From positions 3,100,001 to 3,164,000 of the forward strand of contig OY970371.1 of NCBI GenBank assembly GCA_963718695.1: a DNA stretch of 64,000 nucleotides, given 5' to 3'. Positions 33,816-42,147 of the stretch are shown piece after piece. Source of the stretch: Manganitrophus sp963718695 (GTDB lineage Bacteria > Nitrospirota > Nitrospiria > SBBL01 > Manganitrophaceae). Below the pieces are notes generated by a model that saw only the letters and a list, made by a program, of their open reading frames with translations, was not told the origin of the DNA and did not search any database. Every line of letters starts with the position of its first letter. Position 1 is the first letter of the stretch. A program made the position numbers and the translations under genes.

Positions 33816-36800
33816 TTATTCATTCCCAAGAATACCAAACAGACCAGGATAGCGCCAAGTCTCTACGCCACAGAGAGAAAAACAGGCAATGTGGTAGCCG
33901 TTTATGACATCATCTTTTAGGCACTTCGGGCAGCTGTTCGTAAAGTAGTTGGGATTAGATCTAGCACGTTGATCTTCACGGATTAAACAACCCCGGATAC
34001 AATCGATTTCCTCTCCTGGAACTCCCATTAAAGTTGGAAGGGACTGAGGGTATCTACACATCGCTTGCCCGATTCTACAATAGTAAGTGCATCTGCCTCC
34101 TGACTCTGCGCAGGTCTGATCATAATAAGAACATGCAGCAACGCTCGCGAGCCCGAAAGGATCGGCAAGATTGACCGGGTTATTCTCGACGTAAACAAAG
34201 GAATGTAGCTTTTGCGGCTGCCGGAGCGGAAAGTTCAATCTTGATGGACTACAGGTAGTAGCTTCAGTATGATTGATCCCACGAAGAATAGGGTCAAATG
34301 ATAGAAACCTCCCCCCTTCAGCATCATAATATCTTGCCCTGTAGTAATACAGCCCGATCTCTCGATCCCACTCTCTTCCCGTGTAGGTATAGGACTGTTT
34401 GACCCTGTTTCCTTTGGATTTGAGCTCTCCAAAGGAAGAATATTCATACTCCTGGACGTTCTTCTGTCTTCCATCAGTCAAGGCGGTGACGCTTCCGAGC
34501 GCATCGGCATGATAGAAATAGATCTCTGCTTTTTGCTCCACGGCCAGAGGTTCATCGATCCCTGGCCCATGCAGATAGCGGGTGATCTCAGTCCTCGATG
34601 CCCGTCCCTCTGATTTGGTGAGATATTCAAGGATGATATCGTCATTGTCATAGACGTAGGTATACACCTTCGCTTCGGTCTTTCTGTTCTCAATTTCTTC
34701 AACCTTTTTCTCGATTCTCTTTCCGAATGGATCGTACTTGAACGTTACAACTTTAGTTTCATCATGTTCTTGTTTGACGACTTTGATAAGGCGATTCTGG
34801 AAATCATAGGTATAGGCCCACGCGGTTCCCGCTCGATCGTCGGAGTCATCTCCATCATTGTGGCCGTGGGATCCATTCGTTTCCTCTTCGTCATCTTCGG
34901 TTTTTACTTTCTGGATCAGATTTCCATTCCGATCATATTGGTACTGATATTTCCGATCTGCAATCAGCAGGTTGGCCGTATTGTATGTATAGCTCTCTTG
35001 TGTTGCCGGCCCGCTCAGCCGGTTGCCGACCGGGTCATAGGCGAAGGTTTCCGCTTTATGAAATTGCTCTCGATCCCTTCCATGCAGTTTGGTCGGCGTG
35101 GCCTGAATCAGTCGATCAAGTGGGTCATAACTGTACGCGATTTTCTCATCAGGGCGGGCTACACCTTGGCGATTTCCGATCGTGTCGTAAGTATATTCAA
35201 AACGATCCAGTATATTTCCACTGCTGGTCCGGTGGGTCAGAGAGAGAAGCCGGTTTGCAACGTCGTAGCCGTAGCGGGCGCTGGCTCCATTCGGGAAGAG
35301 GAGTGCCATCCGGCGACCCAGGGCGTCATAGCTGAAGGAGATATTCCTGCCGTTCCAATCGGTGAGGGTGGCAAGCCGGTTCGTTTCATCATAGTGATAG
35401 CTGATCGCCCTGCCGTCCGGATAGACCAGGCGGGTCCGGTTTCCGGCGGCGTCATATTCATACTTCACTATATAGCCGCGCGAGTCGCTGAGATGAGTGA
35501 CCCGGCCTGCAACATCGTAGCTGAACTGATAGCTGATGGCCGGATTGCTCGCCGTCAGAACTCGGCCGTTTGAGTCGTATGAGAAAGCCTCCACGGTATC
35601 GTCCGGGAAGGCTTTCCCGATCAGCCGGTTGAGCGCATCGTAGGAGAAGGTCGTCGTTTGACCCTCGGCGTCGGTTTTCGAGATCAGATTCCCTCTCATG
35701 TCATACACATATTGGATAGTGTTCTCCAGCGGATCAATTTCCGAGATCAGTCGGTCGAGGAGATCATAAGTATAGTGGGTTGCCTGCTCCTTGGCATCGG
35801 TGATTGCCGTGAGATTTCCCTTGGCGTCGTATGTATACCGGGTTACCCCACCAAGCGGATCTATGACCTGAGCCAGTTTGTTCAGATAGTTGTAAGTATA
35901 CCGCGTGATCCGGCCCAACGGATCCGTCTGGGAGATCTTATTCCCCCGGCCATCGTAGGAAAATTGAGTGGCATTGCCGAGCGGATCAGTTACTTTGATG
36001 AGTCGGTTGTCAGCGTCGTACTCGAAGTGAGTGGTCGCTCCTGCGGCATCCGCCCTTTGGATCAGGTTACCGATCGCATCATAAACCATAGCAGTGGCCG
36101 CCCCGGTCGTATCGGTGATGGTGGTCAGGTTCCCCGCCGCATCATACGCAAAAGAGGTGGTCTGGCCAAGGGGATTGGTCAGCTGAATTATCCTTCCTTC
36201 GGCATCGTACTCGTAATGTGTGATTGCCCCCGTCGGATCGGTCAGGGCAAGCAGACTACCGTTTGTATCGTACTCATAGGAAGTGACATTTCCCTCCGGA
36301 TCGGTGATCGAGGCCACCTGATTGAAGGTCAGCTCATACGTGTATCGGGTGATCCTTCCGGCCGCGTCGGTGGCGGTGAGAACGTTCCCTGCAGCGTCAT
36401 AGGTGTACCGCGTGACGCTCCCCGCCGGATCGGTGGTTGAGAGAAGGTTTTTCTCCGGATCATACGTATTCAAAGTGATGCCGCCGTCCGGGGCGATCGT
36501 TTGCACCGGGACATCGAGATCGGGATCATAAATGTATGTCGTTACCCCGCCCTCCCGGTCGGTCACCGTCGCCTGATGGATTTCGGGCTGATAGCTGACT
36601 GTCACCGGTAACCCGGAGGCGTCGACCACCTGGATCAGCCTGCCTTCGGCGTCATAAGTGTATTCGATCGGATTGCCGTCCGGATCGACCCGCCGGAACA
36701 TGCGGCCGGATGCATCATAGCTGAAAGCCGTAGTCTGGCCGGCAGAGTCCAGTATCTCTGTTAAGAAGCCCGCTTCATACACCAGGGTCGTCATCCGGCC

Positions 36801-38534
36801 TGCCGGATCTTCCACCGAAGCGATCCGGCCCTGCGCACTGTAGCTCAAACGTGTGATTCTCCCGGAGGCATCGACCAACTCGGTCAGATTCTCCCCCTGG
36901 TAATGCAAGGTCAATGCGTTCCCGTTTCGATCCTGAATTTGGGTCAGATGACCTCCTGAGTTGAAGAGATAGCCGGTTCCCCCTTTTCGTCTGAGGCGAT
37001 AGGTTCCATTGGATAGCTTCTCCAATTCCGTCCCCGGCCGACCGAAATGATCGATCGGCGCATAGAATCCGGAAGTAGTCTCCTCAAAGACCACCCGGTA
37101 GCCGTCCTCTTCCATGAGGGTGATGAACCCGTCGGAGTCGCGTGCAATCTTCATCGCATACGGATGGGTCCAGTGCGCTCCGAGCGGACCTGCGGTGGTA
37201 TCGACACTGTTGTAAGCGAGCGTGAGGCCCACCTGGGGGCCGCTCCCGCTCATCGAGAGGATCGCCCGGGTGTAGAAGAGATTACCGCTGGCGAAATTGA
37301 CCTGAGAGGCGATGGAAGCTCCGTTAAGTGTGCATCCTTCCGGCCCCACGGCCTTCGCGGTGAAGGTTTGAGGCGAGCCCTCGGTACATTCTGCACATCG
37401 CACTTCCACGATGTAATCTCCGATTTTATCCCCCAGTGTGAGCCTGGTACTGGTGGTGCCGTCACTCGCTGTCTGTTTAGTGATGCTGCCTTGGGGGGAG
37501 GCGGCCACAGCCCCATTCGGTTGGCTGACAATGTTGAAGGTGACTGCCTTCCCGGAAAGGCCCGCACCTTGCGCATCTTCAACCTTCACGACGAAGGGCT
37601 TGGACAGGGATGTACCGACCGGTCCATTCTGGCCATTTCCATCAATGATTGACAGAATCATCTTTCTTATTGCGCTAGCGGTAAAGGTGACCGACTCTCC
37701 GCCTGAGTTATTGCAGAGGCTGCAGCTGGCTCTGAATCGGTATTCCCCCTCGGCACTTCCCAGCCTGAAGCGGACGGACGCCTTTCCATTCGCGTCACCC
37801 GGCGCAGAGTAGGCTGAGAGGGATACATTCGACGGGGAGACAAAAGCCCATCCGCTGCCTCCGGAAGGCACACCAAGAATCGACCAACTGATACCGATAT
37901 TCACCCCCTGTCCGGGTTGAATTGCTTGGCCCAGCCGAATGATTTCTAATTCAAAGGGAGTCGTCAAAAGGGTATTGGGAGGACCCGATTGTTCCCCCGC
38001 GGAGAGAAGCCTCAGCGATATCGGCGGGGTATTTCTCTCGTGTACAAACCCTCCACTATGAGCTGCGACATAACCGAGCGCTGGCGTACCATAAACCGCA
38101 TTAATGGAGACCGTGATCAGCATCGTCCTCGGGTATTTCCCCTGCCGAAAGAGTTGCGTGAAATCAAAGTCCTTACTCTGCCCGCAGGACACCGGATAGT
38201 TGAAAGGCGGTGCGGTAATACCGCAGCCATAATTGAGATCGCGTCCAGGTAAAAAGGCGTCACCCGCTCGGATACCTGCGTTAAAACCGACAAACGGAAG
38301 GTTAATCGGTCCGGTACCAGTCAGGTTCGTGTGGTACGTCGGAGGCGCCGAACCCCACTCAACATGTAAGACCCCTTCATTGAACTGAGCCTGAATGGAA
38401 ATTGTCTCAGCCAGGACCTGCGGTGGATTGGTAAAGTGGATGAAACCTAAAATAGCGAGAAAAAGAACGGACTGGACTGCGATGAATCCCAAATTAGAAT
38501 GGCAATTGAGCGATGCCGGCAGGTGCACACGCAT
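33816..38534 (-). CDS. RHS/YD-repeat exported protein with bacterial Ig-like domains
   Basis: A 1572-residue secreted or surface protein. A signal peptide precedes about residue 43 (P-Q-V-L-A-E). Residues about 190-395 form two bacterial Ig-like (Big_1-type) domains, each with A-S/V-R-C-paired cysteines. From about 400 to 1330 come roughly 30 YD repeats (Y-D-A-x-G-N/R). The RHS core follows with Y-Y-R-A-R-Y-Y-D and N-P-V-N-L-A-D-P-F-G-L-A near 1455. After DPFGLA a C-terminal region of about 115 residues is unique and carries about 13 cysteines, a likely variable tip or toxin domain of unknown type. The YD shell normally encloses this tip. A riboswitch and a self-pairing ribosome site lie upstream. 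Confidence 0.85.
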   Translation of the reverse strand: MRVHLPASLNCHSNLGFIAVQSVLFLAILGFIHFTNPPQVLAETISIQAQFNEGVLHVEWGSAPPTYHTNLTGTGPINLPFVGFNAGIRAGDAFLPGRDLNYGCGITAPPFNYPVSCGQSKDFDFTQLFRQGKYPRTMLITVSINAVYGTPALGYVAAHSGGFVHERNTPPISLRLLSAGEQSGPPNTLLTTPFELEIIRLGQAIQPGQGVNIGISWSILGVPSGGSGWAFVSPSNVSLSAYSAPGDANGKASVRFRLGSAEGEYRFRASCSLCNNSGGESVTFTASAIRKMILSIIDGNGQNGPVGTSLSKPFVVKVEDAQGAGLSGKAVTFNIVSQPNGAVAASPQGSITKQTASDGTTSTRLTLGDKIGDYIVEVRCAECTEGSPQTFTAKAVGPEGCTLNGASIASQVNFASGNLFYTRAILSMSGSGPQVGLTLAYNSVDTTAGPLGAHWTHPYAMKIARDSDGFITLMEEDGYRVVFEETTSGFYAPIDHFGRPGTELEKLSNGTYRLRRKGGTGYLFNSGGHLTQIQDRNGNALTLHYQGENLTELVDASGRITRLSYSAQGRIASVEDPAGRMTTLVYEAGFLTEILDSAGQTTAFSYDASGRMFRRVDPDGNPIEYTYDAEGRLIQVVDASGLPVTVSYQPEIHQATVTDREGGVTTYIYDPDLDVPVQTIAPDGGITLNTYDPEKNLLSTTDPAGSVTRYTYDAAGNVLTATDAAGRITRYTYELTFNQVASITDPEGNVTSYEYDTNGSLLALTDPTGAITHYEYDAEGRIIQLTNPLGQTTSFAYDAAGNLTTITDTTGAATAMVYDAIGNLIQRADAAGATTHFEYDADNRLIKVTDPLGNATQFSYDGRGNKISQTDPLGRITRYTYNYLNKLAQVIDPLGGVTRYTYDAKGNLTAITDAKEQATHYTYDLLDRLISEIDPLENTIQYVYDMRGNLISKTDAEGQTTTFSYDALNRLIGKAFPDDTVEAFSYDSNGRVLTASNPAISYQFSYDVAGRVTHLSDSRGYIVKYEYDAAGNRTRLVYPDGRAISYHYDETNRLATLTDWNGRNISFSYDALGRRMALLFPNGASARYGYDVANRLLSLTHRTSSGNILDRFEYTYDTIGNRQGVARPDEKIAYSYDPLDRLIQATPTKLHGRDREQFHKAETFAYDPVGNRLSGPATQESYTYNTANLLIADRKYQYQYDRNGNLIQKVKTEDDEEETNGSHGHNDGDDSDDRAGTAWAYTYDFQNRLIKVVKQEHDETKVVTFKYDPFGKRIEKKVEEIENRKTEAKVYTYVYDNDDIILEYLTKSEGRASRTEITRYLHGPGIDEPLAVEQKAEIYFYHADALGSVTALTDGRQKNVQEYEYSSFGELKSKGNRVKQSYTYTGREWDREIGLYYYRARYYDAEGGRFLSFDPILRGINHTEATTCSPSRLNFPLRQPQKLHSFVYVENNPVNLADPFGLASVAACSYYDQTCAESGGRCTYYCRIGQAMCRYPQSLPTLMGVPGEEIDCIRGCLIREDQRARSNPNYFTNSCPKCLKDDVINGYHIACFSLCGVETWRYPGLFGILGNE

Positions 38535-38540
38535 GGATCC

Positions 38541-38582
38541 TCTCCTTCCTGATGATTGGGAAGGAGAGGGGAGTCTCCTTCC
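38541..38582 (-). promoter_or_regulatory. Translation-control switch over the RHS ribosome site
   Basis: Three mutually exclusive 9-mers occur on the RNA strand: GGAAGGAGA (38574-38582), its complement TCTCCTTCC (38559-38567), and a second GGAAGGAGA (38541-38549) that is the ribosome site of the RHS gene. The middle element can pair with either outer one: pairing with the first frees the ribosome site, pairing with the second hides it. This is a textbook expression platform, directly joined to the riboswitch. Confidence 0.75.
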
Positions 38583-38676
38583 ACTTCGGCAACCCCTGAT
38601 GCCCTAGTCCTGTAAGGACCGTAGGCCGGTGGTTTTGCAGCGCCGCCTTTCGTTACAGCGCCACTCTTATCGGTGG
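38581..38676 (-). promoter_or_regulatory. Probable c-di-GMP-I (GEMM) riboswitch
   Basis: Reading the minus strand, CCAC (38676-38673) pairs with GTGG (38584-38581) to close the domain. Inside are a GCGCTG / CGGCGC stem containing a C-GAAA-G tetraloop, then GCAAAACCACCGGCCTA, a second stem (CCTA...GTCCT / AGGAC...TAGG), and the closing CAGGGGTTGCCGA. The tetraloop stem, GCAAA-x-CC and GGGTTGCCGA are the conserved landmarks of c-di-GMP-I riboswitches. The 5' strand is less typical, so a GEMM variant is possible. It sits about 47 bases upstream of the RHS start codon. Confidence 0.7.
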
Positions 38677-38808
38677 AAATAACGCTATTAATGATCCCAC
38701 TGTAACAGGTCGCCTTATACTGTCAAGGTATAAAGGTAAGGTTTTTGAAAATTGGAAAGGTGATTTTTAGTGGCTTCGAATTTGAAGGCTTTAGAGGCTA
38801 GATACCTT

Positions 38809-38844
38809 AATTAAAGGGACTCATCACGATCGAGAACGATTAAG
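38809..38844 (+). pseudogene. Terminal fragment of a fourth LuxR-type copy
   Basis: About 36 bases match the 3' end of the LuxR-type genes, encoding K-G-L-I-T-I-E-N-D then stop against K-G-L-V-T-I-E-T-D then stop. Nothing recognisable remains upstream. Confidence 0.5.
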
Positions 38845-38848
38845 CTGA

Positions 38849-39160
38849 TTACCGGCTGTGATCTTTAATCAGCCTTATGCGTTGAGCAGCCGATTCTTTG
38901 GTTAGAATTCCGTGCCTGACATCCGCGTCCAGAGCGACCCAATATTCACGCTGTAGATTTTCTCTCTGATACAAGAGAATCCTCCTCAGCGCCGTTTCAT
39001 GATCGTCATGTAATTCAGTGAGCGCCTTGCGGTAATAGTCGGTACCAGCCTGGGCGCCGATCCATTCACTTCGAAAATGAATCGCTACTACTCCCAACAC
39101 AACGATAAGAACGGTTTGTATTACCACCATAGTAAGCACAGCCCGCTTTGTGAAAACCAT
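38849..39160 (-). CDS. Small single-pass membrane protein, unknown function
   Basis: A 103-residue protein with an N-terminal membrane helix (V-L-T-M-V-V-I-Q-T-V-L-I-V-V-L) and a charged helical periplasmic part rich in Arg, His and Glu. The second half is amphipathic (A-L-R-R-I-L-L-Y-Q-R-E-N). Family not recognised. It stands between the riboswitch region and the phospholipase-D-like gene, all on the minus strand. Confidence 0.55.
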   Translation of the reverse strand: MVFTKRAVLTMVVIQTVLIVVLGVVAIHFRSEWIGAQAGTDYYRKALTELHDDHETALRRILLYQRENLQREYWVALDADVRHGILTKESAAQRIRLIKDHSR

Positions 39161-39273
39161 ATTCGCCTCGCTCCCGTTTGATTGCGGCTAATAGTAAAGG
39201 GCAGTTCGTTCTACAAATCTTGTATCGGTAGAATCAACCAAATAATTCACGGACCTGATAGATCAACACAGCA

Positions 39274-39807
39274 TCACTTTTTACCTTGATACCGCTCCGC
39301 ATGTTTCCTATGCATCTCCCAATTTGCTAAGTACCGGCTTGCCAGCACCTTGTCATTGATGAGGAGTACATTCTCGGCATTCCTTTCTTCGGCCGCTTTG
39401 GTAAAGTTGAACGATCCGGTGATAACGATCTCCCCGTCAATAATCATCACCTTGTTGTGGGCGATCGCGTGTTCATCGTCAATGAACGCCGGGATGCCCT
39501 GGTTGGCGAGAAAATCGGCCGTTGAATACTTATCCTTCCGATTGCTCTTATCGAGAATCACCTCTACCCGAACCCCGCGCTTCTTAGCCTGAAGAAGCGC
39601 CTTCGCAATCGGCGCGGAGGTAAAGGAGTATGCTTGGACGTGGATCGAGCGGCGGGCTTCACCGATTGCCTCGTTGATCCGATCCGTACAGTTCTCCGGT
39701 GGCGTGAAGCAGACGTTCCAGGAATCAACCGCCTCTGATACAGCCGCAGGAACATGGGAAATAAGAATGAACACCGACAGAAGCAGCAACGGGACAAACT
39801 GTTTCAC
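39274..39807 (-). CDS. Phospholipase D-like nuclease (Nuc/EndA type), exported
   Basis: A 177-residue protein from a GTG start at 39807, chosen because AAAGGAG lies 5-6 bases upstream and the following residues form a signal peptide ending A-A-V-S-E-A. A single HKD motif is present: H-N-K-V-M-I-I-D followed by G-S-F-N-F. One motif per chain means it acts as a dimer, as the conjugative plasmid nuclease Nuc does. Such enzymes are periplasmic DNases. Found on a mobile island, it may be of plasmid origin. Confidence 0.8.
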   Translation of the reverse strand: MKQFVPLLLLSVFILISHVPAAVSEAVDSWNVCFTPPENCTDRINEAIGEARRSIHVQAYSFTSAPIAKALLQAKKRGVRVEVILDKSNRKDKYSTADFLANQGIPAFIDDEHAIAHNKVMIIDGEIVITGSFNFTKAAEERNAENVLLINDKVLASRYLANWEMHRKHAERYQGKK

Positions 39808-39935
39808 AGGCACTCCTTTTATTAAACAAAACGAACCATAGCACAAGCTTTTGCAAGGAAACAATCATTGATCCGACGAGCGGAAATTTTTCCGTTTCGG
39901 AATTTTCTCCAGTCTTCATCCATCCCTTAAAAGAC

Positions 39936-39966
39936 GATAGGGTCGGTTCAGCAAATGGACCCTATC
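39936..39966 (+). promoter_or_regulatory. Inverted repeat holding a start codon in its loop
   Basis: A perfect 9-bp inverted repeat, GATAGGGTC (39936-39944) and GACCCTATC (39958-39966), flanks the start codon ATG at 39955-39957. In RNA it would make a hairpin with the start codon in or next to the loop; in DNA it could be an operator for autoregulation. No Shine-Dalgarno precedes the ATG. Confidence 0.5.
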
Positions 39967-41415
39967 AAAAATGAGGGCGATTCAAATCCCAAAGATCAAA
40001 AAAGTATCCCAACCATTTCACGCGTCTTCCGAAGTGGCATCCTTGTAGAGATGGTCTACCGGCCGAAGGAGCAGCAGACCGGCCTTATTCTATGGGACGG
40101 CCACTCGCATCGGTATATGCAAGCCCTCGACCTCGATCCGTCCCATCACCTGGTCCCATACTCGCCGCAGAACAACCTTGTAAAAAACGATGTCGTCCTT
40201 TTTCCTTCGGATGCCGAGGAATACGGCACCGAGGCCGAGCTTCTCGAAGAGATTCAAAGCTTCATCCACCGGTATATCGACGTCTCGCCTCTGTTTGAAA
40301 AGATCGCAAGCTACTATGTTCTCTTCTCCTGGATCTATGACAGCTTTAATGAGCTTCCCTATTTGCGTCTTCGGGGGGACTATGGGAGCGGAAAAACCCG
40401 CGCACTCCTTACCATCGGCTCGCTTTGCTACAAGCCGATCTTCGCCTCCGGCGCCTCGACCGTCTCACCGATTTTCCGCATCCTCGATGCTTTCAGGGGC
40501 ACCTTGATCATCGATGAAGGGGATTTCCGCTTCTCCGATGAGAAAACAGAAATCGTAAAGATCCTCAATAACGGAAATGTGAAGGGATTTCCCGTTCTTC
40601 GGAGCGAAGTGTCTGGAACCAAAGAGTTCAACCCCAGGGCCTATCACGTCTTCGGCCCCAAGCTTGTGGCAACACGGGGCTTTTTTGACGATCGCGCTCT
40701 TGAGAGCCGCTTTATCACCGAGGAAATGGGCACGCGCCGGCTTCGGGAGGACATTCCCATCAATCTCCCCGACCATTTCAAGGAGGAGGCGCTTCATCTT
40801 CGCAACAAACTCCTCCTCTTCCGGTTTCGGAACTGGGGGAAGCACCGCACCGATGCGGGCCTCGTGGACAGGACTATCGAGCCGCGCCTAAACCAGATCT
40901 TCGTACCCCTCCTGAGCATTATCGAGGACAATAGAGCCAGGGAGGAGCTTCGGGAAATCGCCCGCCAATACAATCGGGAGATTATCACCGACCGGGGGAT
41001 GGACACCGAGGCGCAAGTGCTGGAGGTGATCCGCGACCTCGCCGCCGCCTCGGATACCGCCAGGCTTGCCGTAAAGGAGATCGCCGCCTGGTTTACCGAC
41101 CGCTATGGCGGGGAGTACGAACGGAAGATCACCAATAAATGGATCGGATCTATTATTCGAAGAAAGCTTCACCTGAAGACACAAAAGAGTGAGGGCGTTT
41201 TCGTGATCCCGCTTCTTGAAGAGCAACCGAAGCTCGACCGGCTCTATCAGAAATACGGCCTTGCTCCGAAGGAGGAGGCTATTCCGCAAGATGCCGGCGC
41301 TCTGGCCCCCTCTGACCTGCTCTTCCCATCTGCGGATGAAGTCCCCGAAGTCCCTGAAGTCCCCGGAGAAGCGGAAAAGCTTGATTTTAAGCCAATATTT
41401 GGAGAGGGACGTTGA
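39955..41415 (+). CDS. Primase/helicase-like P-loop ATPase of plasmid or phage type
   Basis: A 486-residue protein. A P-loop, G-D-Y-G-S-G-K-T-R, lies near 141-149 and the Walker B strand, T-L-I-I-D-E-G-D, near 180-187. A later V-A-T-R-G-F-F-D-D-R-A-L-E-S-R resembles sensor and arginine-finger regions of plasmid and phage replication ATPases. The C-terminal 100 residues look like a winged-helix. The tail reads E-V-P-E-V-P-E-V-P-G, encoded by tandem 9-bp repeats. I infer a replicative helicase for the excised element; a transcription-related ATPase is the alternative. Confidence 0.6.
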   Translation: MDPIKNEGDSNPKDQKSIPTISRVFRSGILVEMVYRPKEQQTGLILWDGHSHRYMQALDLDPSHHLVPYSPQNNLVKNDVVLFPSDAEEYGTEAELLEEIQSFIHRYIDVSPLFEKIASYYVLFSWIYDSFNELPYLRLRGDYGSGKTRALLTIGSLCYKPIFASGASTVSPIFRILDAFRGTLIIDEGDFRFSDEKTEIVKILNNGNVKGFPVLRSEVSGTKEFNPRAYHVFGPKLVATRGFFDDRALESRFITEEMGTRRLREDIPINLPDHFKEEALHLRNKLLLFRFRNWGKHRTDAGLVDRTIEPRLNQIFVPLLSIIEDNRAREELREIARQYNREIITDRGMDTEAQVLEVIRDLAAASDTARLAVKEIAAWFTDRYGGEYERKITNKWIGSIIRRKLHLKTQKSEGVFVIPLLEEQPKLDRLYQKYGLAPKEEAIPQDAGALAPSDLLFPSADEVPEVPEVPGEAEKLDFKPIFGEGR

Positions 41416-41516
41416 AACCGCAATGTCCCCGAAGTCCCTCCCACGTCCCCGTGTAAAAACCGAAGAGCGGCGCGGCTTTCCCCGACGAGAGGGACTTCGG
41501 GGACTTCAGGGACTTT
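41338..41516. repeat. Opposed 9-bp iteron-like arrays (GAAGTCCCC)
   Basis: Three tandem copies of GAAGTCCC(C/T) occupy 41338-41364, at the 3' end of the ATPase gene. Three tandem copies in the opposite orientation occupy 41490-41516. One direct copy (41431-41439) and looser matches lie between. The two arrays form a 27-bp inverted repeat about 125 bases apart. Such arrays beside a replication-type ATPase recall iterons of a plasmid origin; a large hairpin in RNA is the alternative. Confidence 0.6.
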
Positions 41517-41596
41517 GGGGGGGCATACCAACACGGGGAGCCATGCCATCAGAGCCGGTCGATTTCCTTCCGTGAGAGCGTGTCCTTGATCTTCCC

Positions 41597-41737
41597 CTAG
41601 CGCCAGCTTCTGAATCGAATCTCTTCTGGTTTCTCCTGCTCTTTCTCCCGTTTAGCCTTTTCCCTCAAGAAACTCACGAGACGGCGGATGAATGCGATTT
41701 CTTCTTCGGACAGGCTATCAAGATCCATATCGACCAT
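41597..41737 (-). CDS. 46-residue charged protein
   Basis: A short gene with a good ribosome site (GAAGGA) a few bases before its ATG at 41737. The protein begins D-M-D-L-D-S-L-S-E-E-E-I-A-F-I-R-R-L and continues as a highly charged helix. Function unknown. It diverges from the toxin-antitoxin operon and its 5' side lies beside that promoter. Confidence 0.5.
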   Translation of the reverse strand: MVDMDLDSLSEEEIAFIRRLVSFLREKAKREKEQEKPEEIRFRSWR

Positions 41738-41828
41738 ATTCCTTCTCTCTGCTATCATGGTGGAGAGGCGATCGCATCATATCTTTCTGCCCCGTTTCAT
41801 CGGGGACCTTTTTCTATTCGCGCCTGTC

Positions 41829-41857
41829 TTGACAGATCCTCTCGTTCTTCCTATGCT
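41829..41857 (+). promoter_or_regulatory. Sigma70 promoter of toxin-antitoxin operon
   Basis: TTGACA (41829-41834), exactly 17 bases, TATGCT (41852-41857). The first ATG is about 77 bases after the expected start and is preceded by ACGGAGG. Confidence 0.7.
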
Positions 41858-41940
41858 AAACATAGTTCTTTGAGAAGGGTTCGCACCGCTCCTTCAAAAG
41901 ATTTCGTGAAGTTACTATAACTAACGGAGGAATACCACCC

Positions 41941-42147
41941 ATGAGTACCAAGACATTACCTATACCCGAGGAGTCCCTCGTAAATTTACTGAAAACGCTA
42001 CCAGAAAAAAAATTGGCCGAAGTTTTCTGGAAAACGTTCGTTCAGTTTGATACGGCTCCCCTAACTGCAAAAGAAAAACGCGCAGTCAAAAAAGGAACGG
42101 AGGAGTACAAAAGGGGAGAAACCGTGAAATGGAAAAACTTGAAATAG
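41941..42147 (+). CDS. Antitoxin of RelE-type system
   Basis: A 68-residue basic protein upstream of, and overlapping by 19 bases, a RelE-type toxin gene. The sequence L-P-I-P-E-E-S-L-V-N-L-L then P-E-K-K-L-A-E-V-F-W looks like a short DNA-binding antitoxin with a C-terminal toxin-binding tail (E-E-Y-K-R-G). ACGGAGG precedes the ATG. The family is not certain; the call rests on size, order and overlap. Confidence 0.75.
   Translation: MSTKTLPIPEESLVNLLKTLPEKKLAEVFWKTFVQFDTAPLTAKEKRAVKKGTEEYKRGETVKWKNLK

Noticed and set aside
34764..36440. Two 260-270-codon plus-strand frames opposite the RHS gene
   Set aside because: They arise from the repeated YD codons read on the other strand; no ribosome sites or motifs.
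34300..37300. Regularly spaced short repeats resembling a CRISPR array
   Set aside because: These are degenerate YD-repeat codons within a single long gene; spacing and sequence vary and no cas gene is near. No CRISPR array was seen anywhere.
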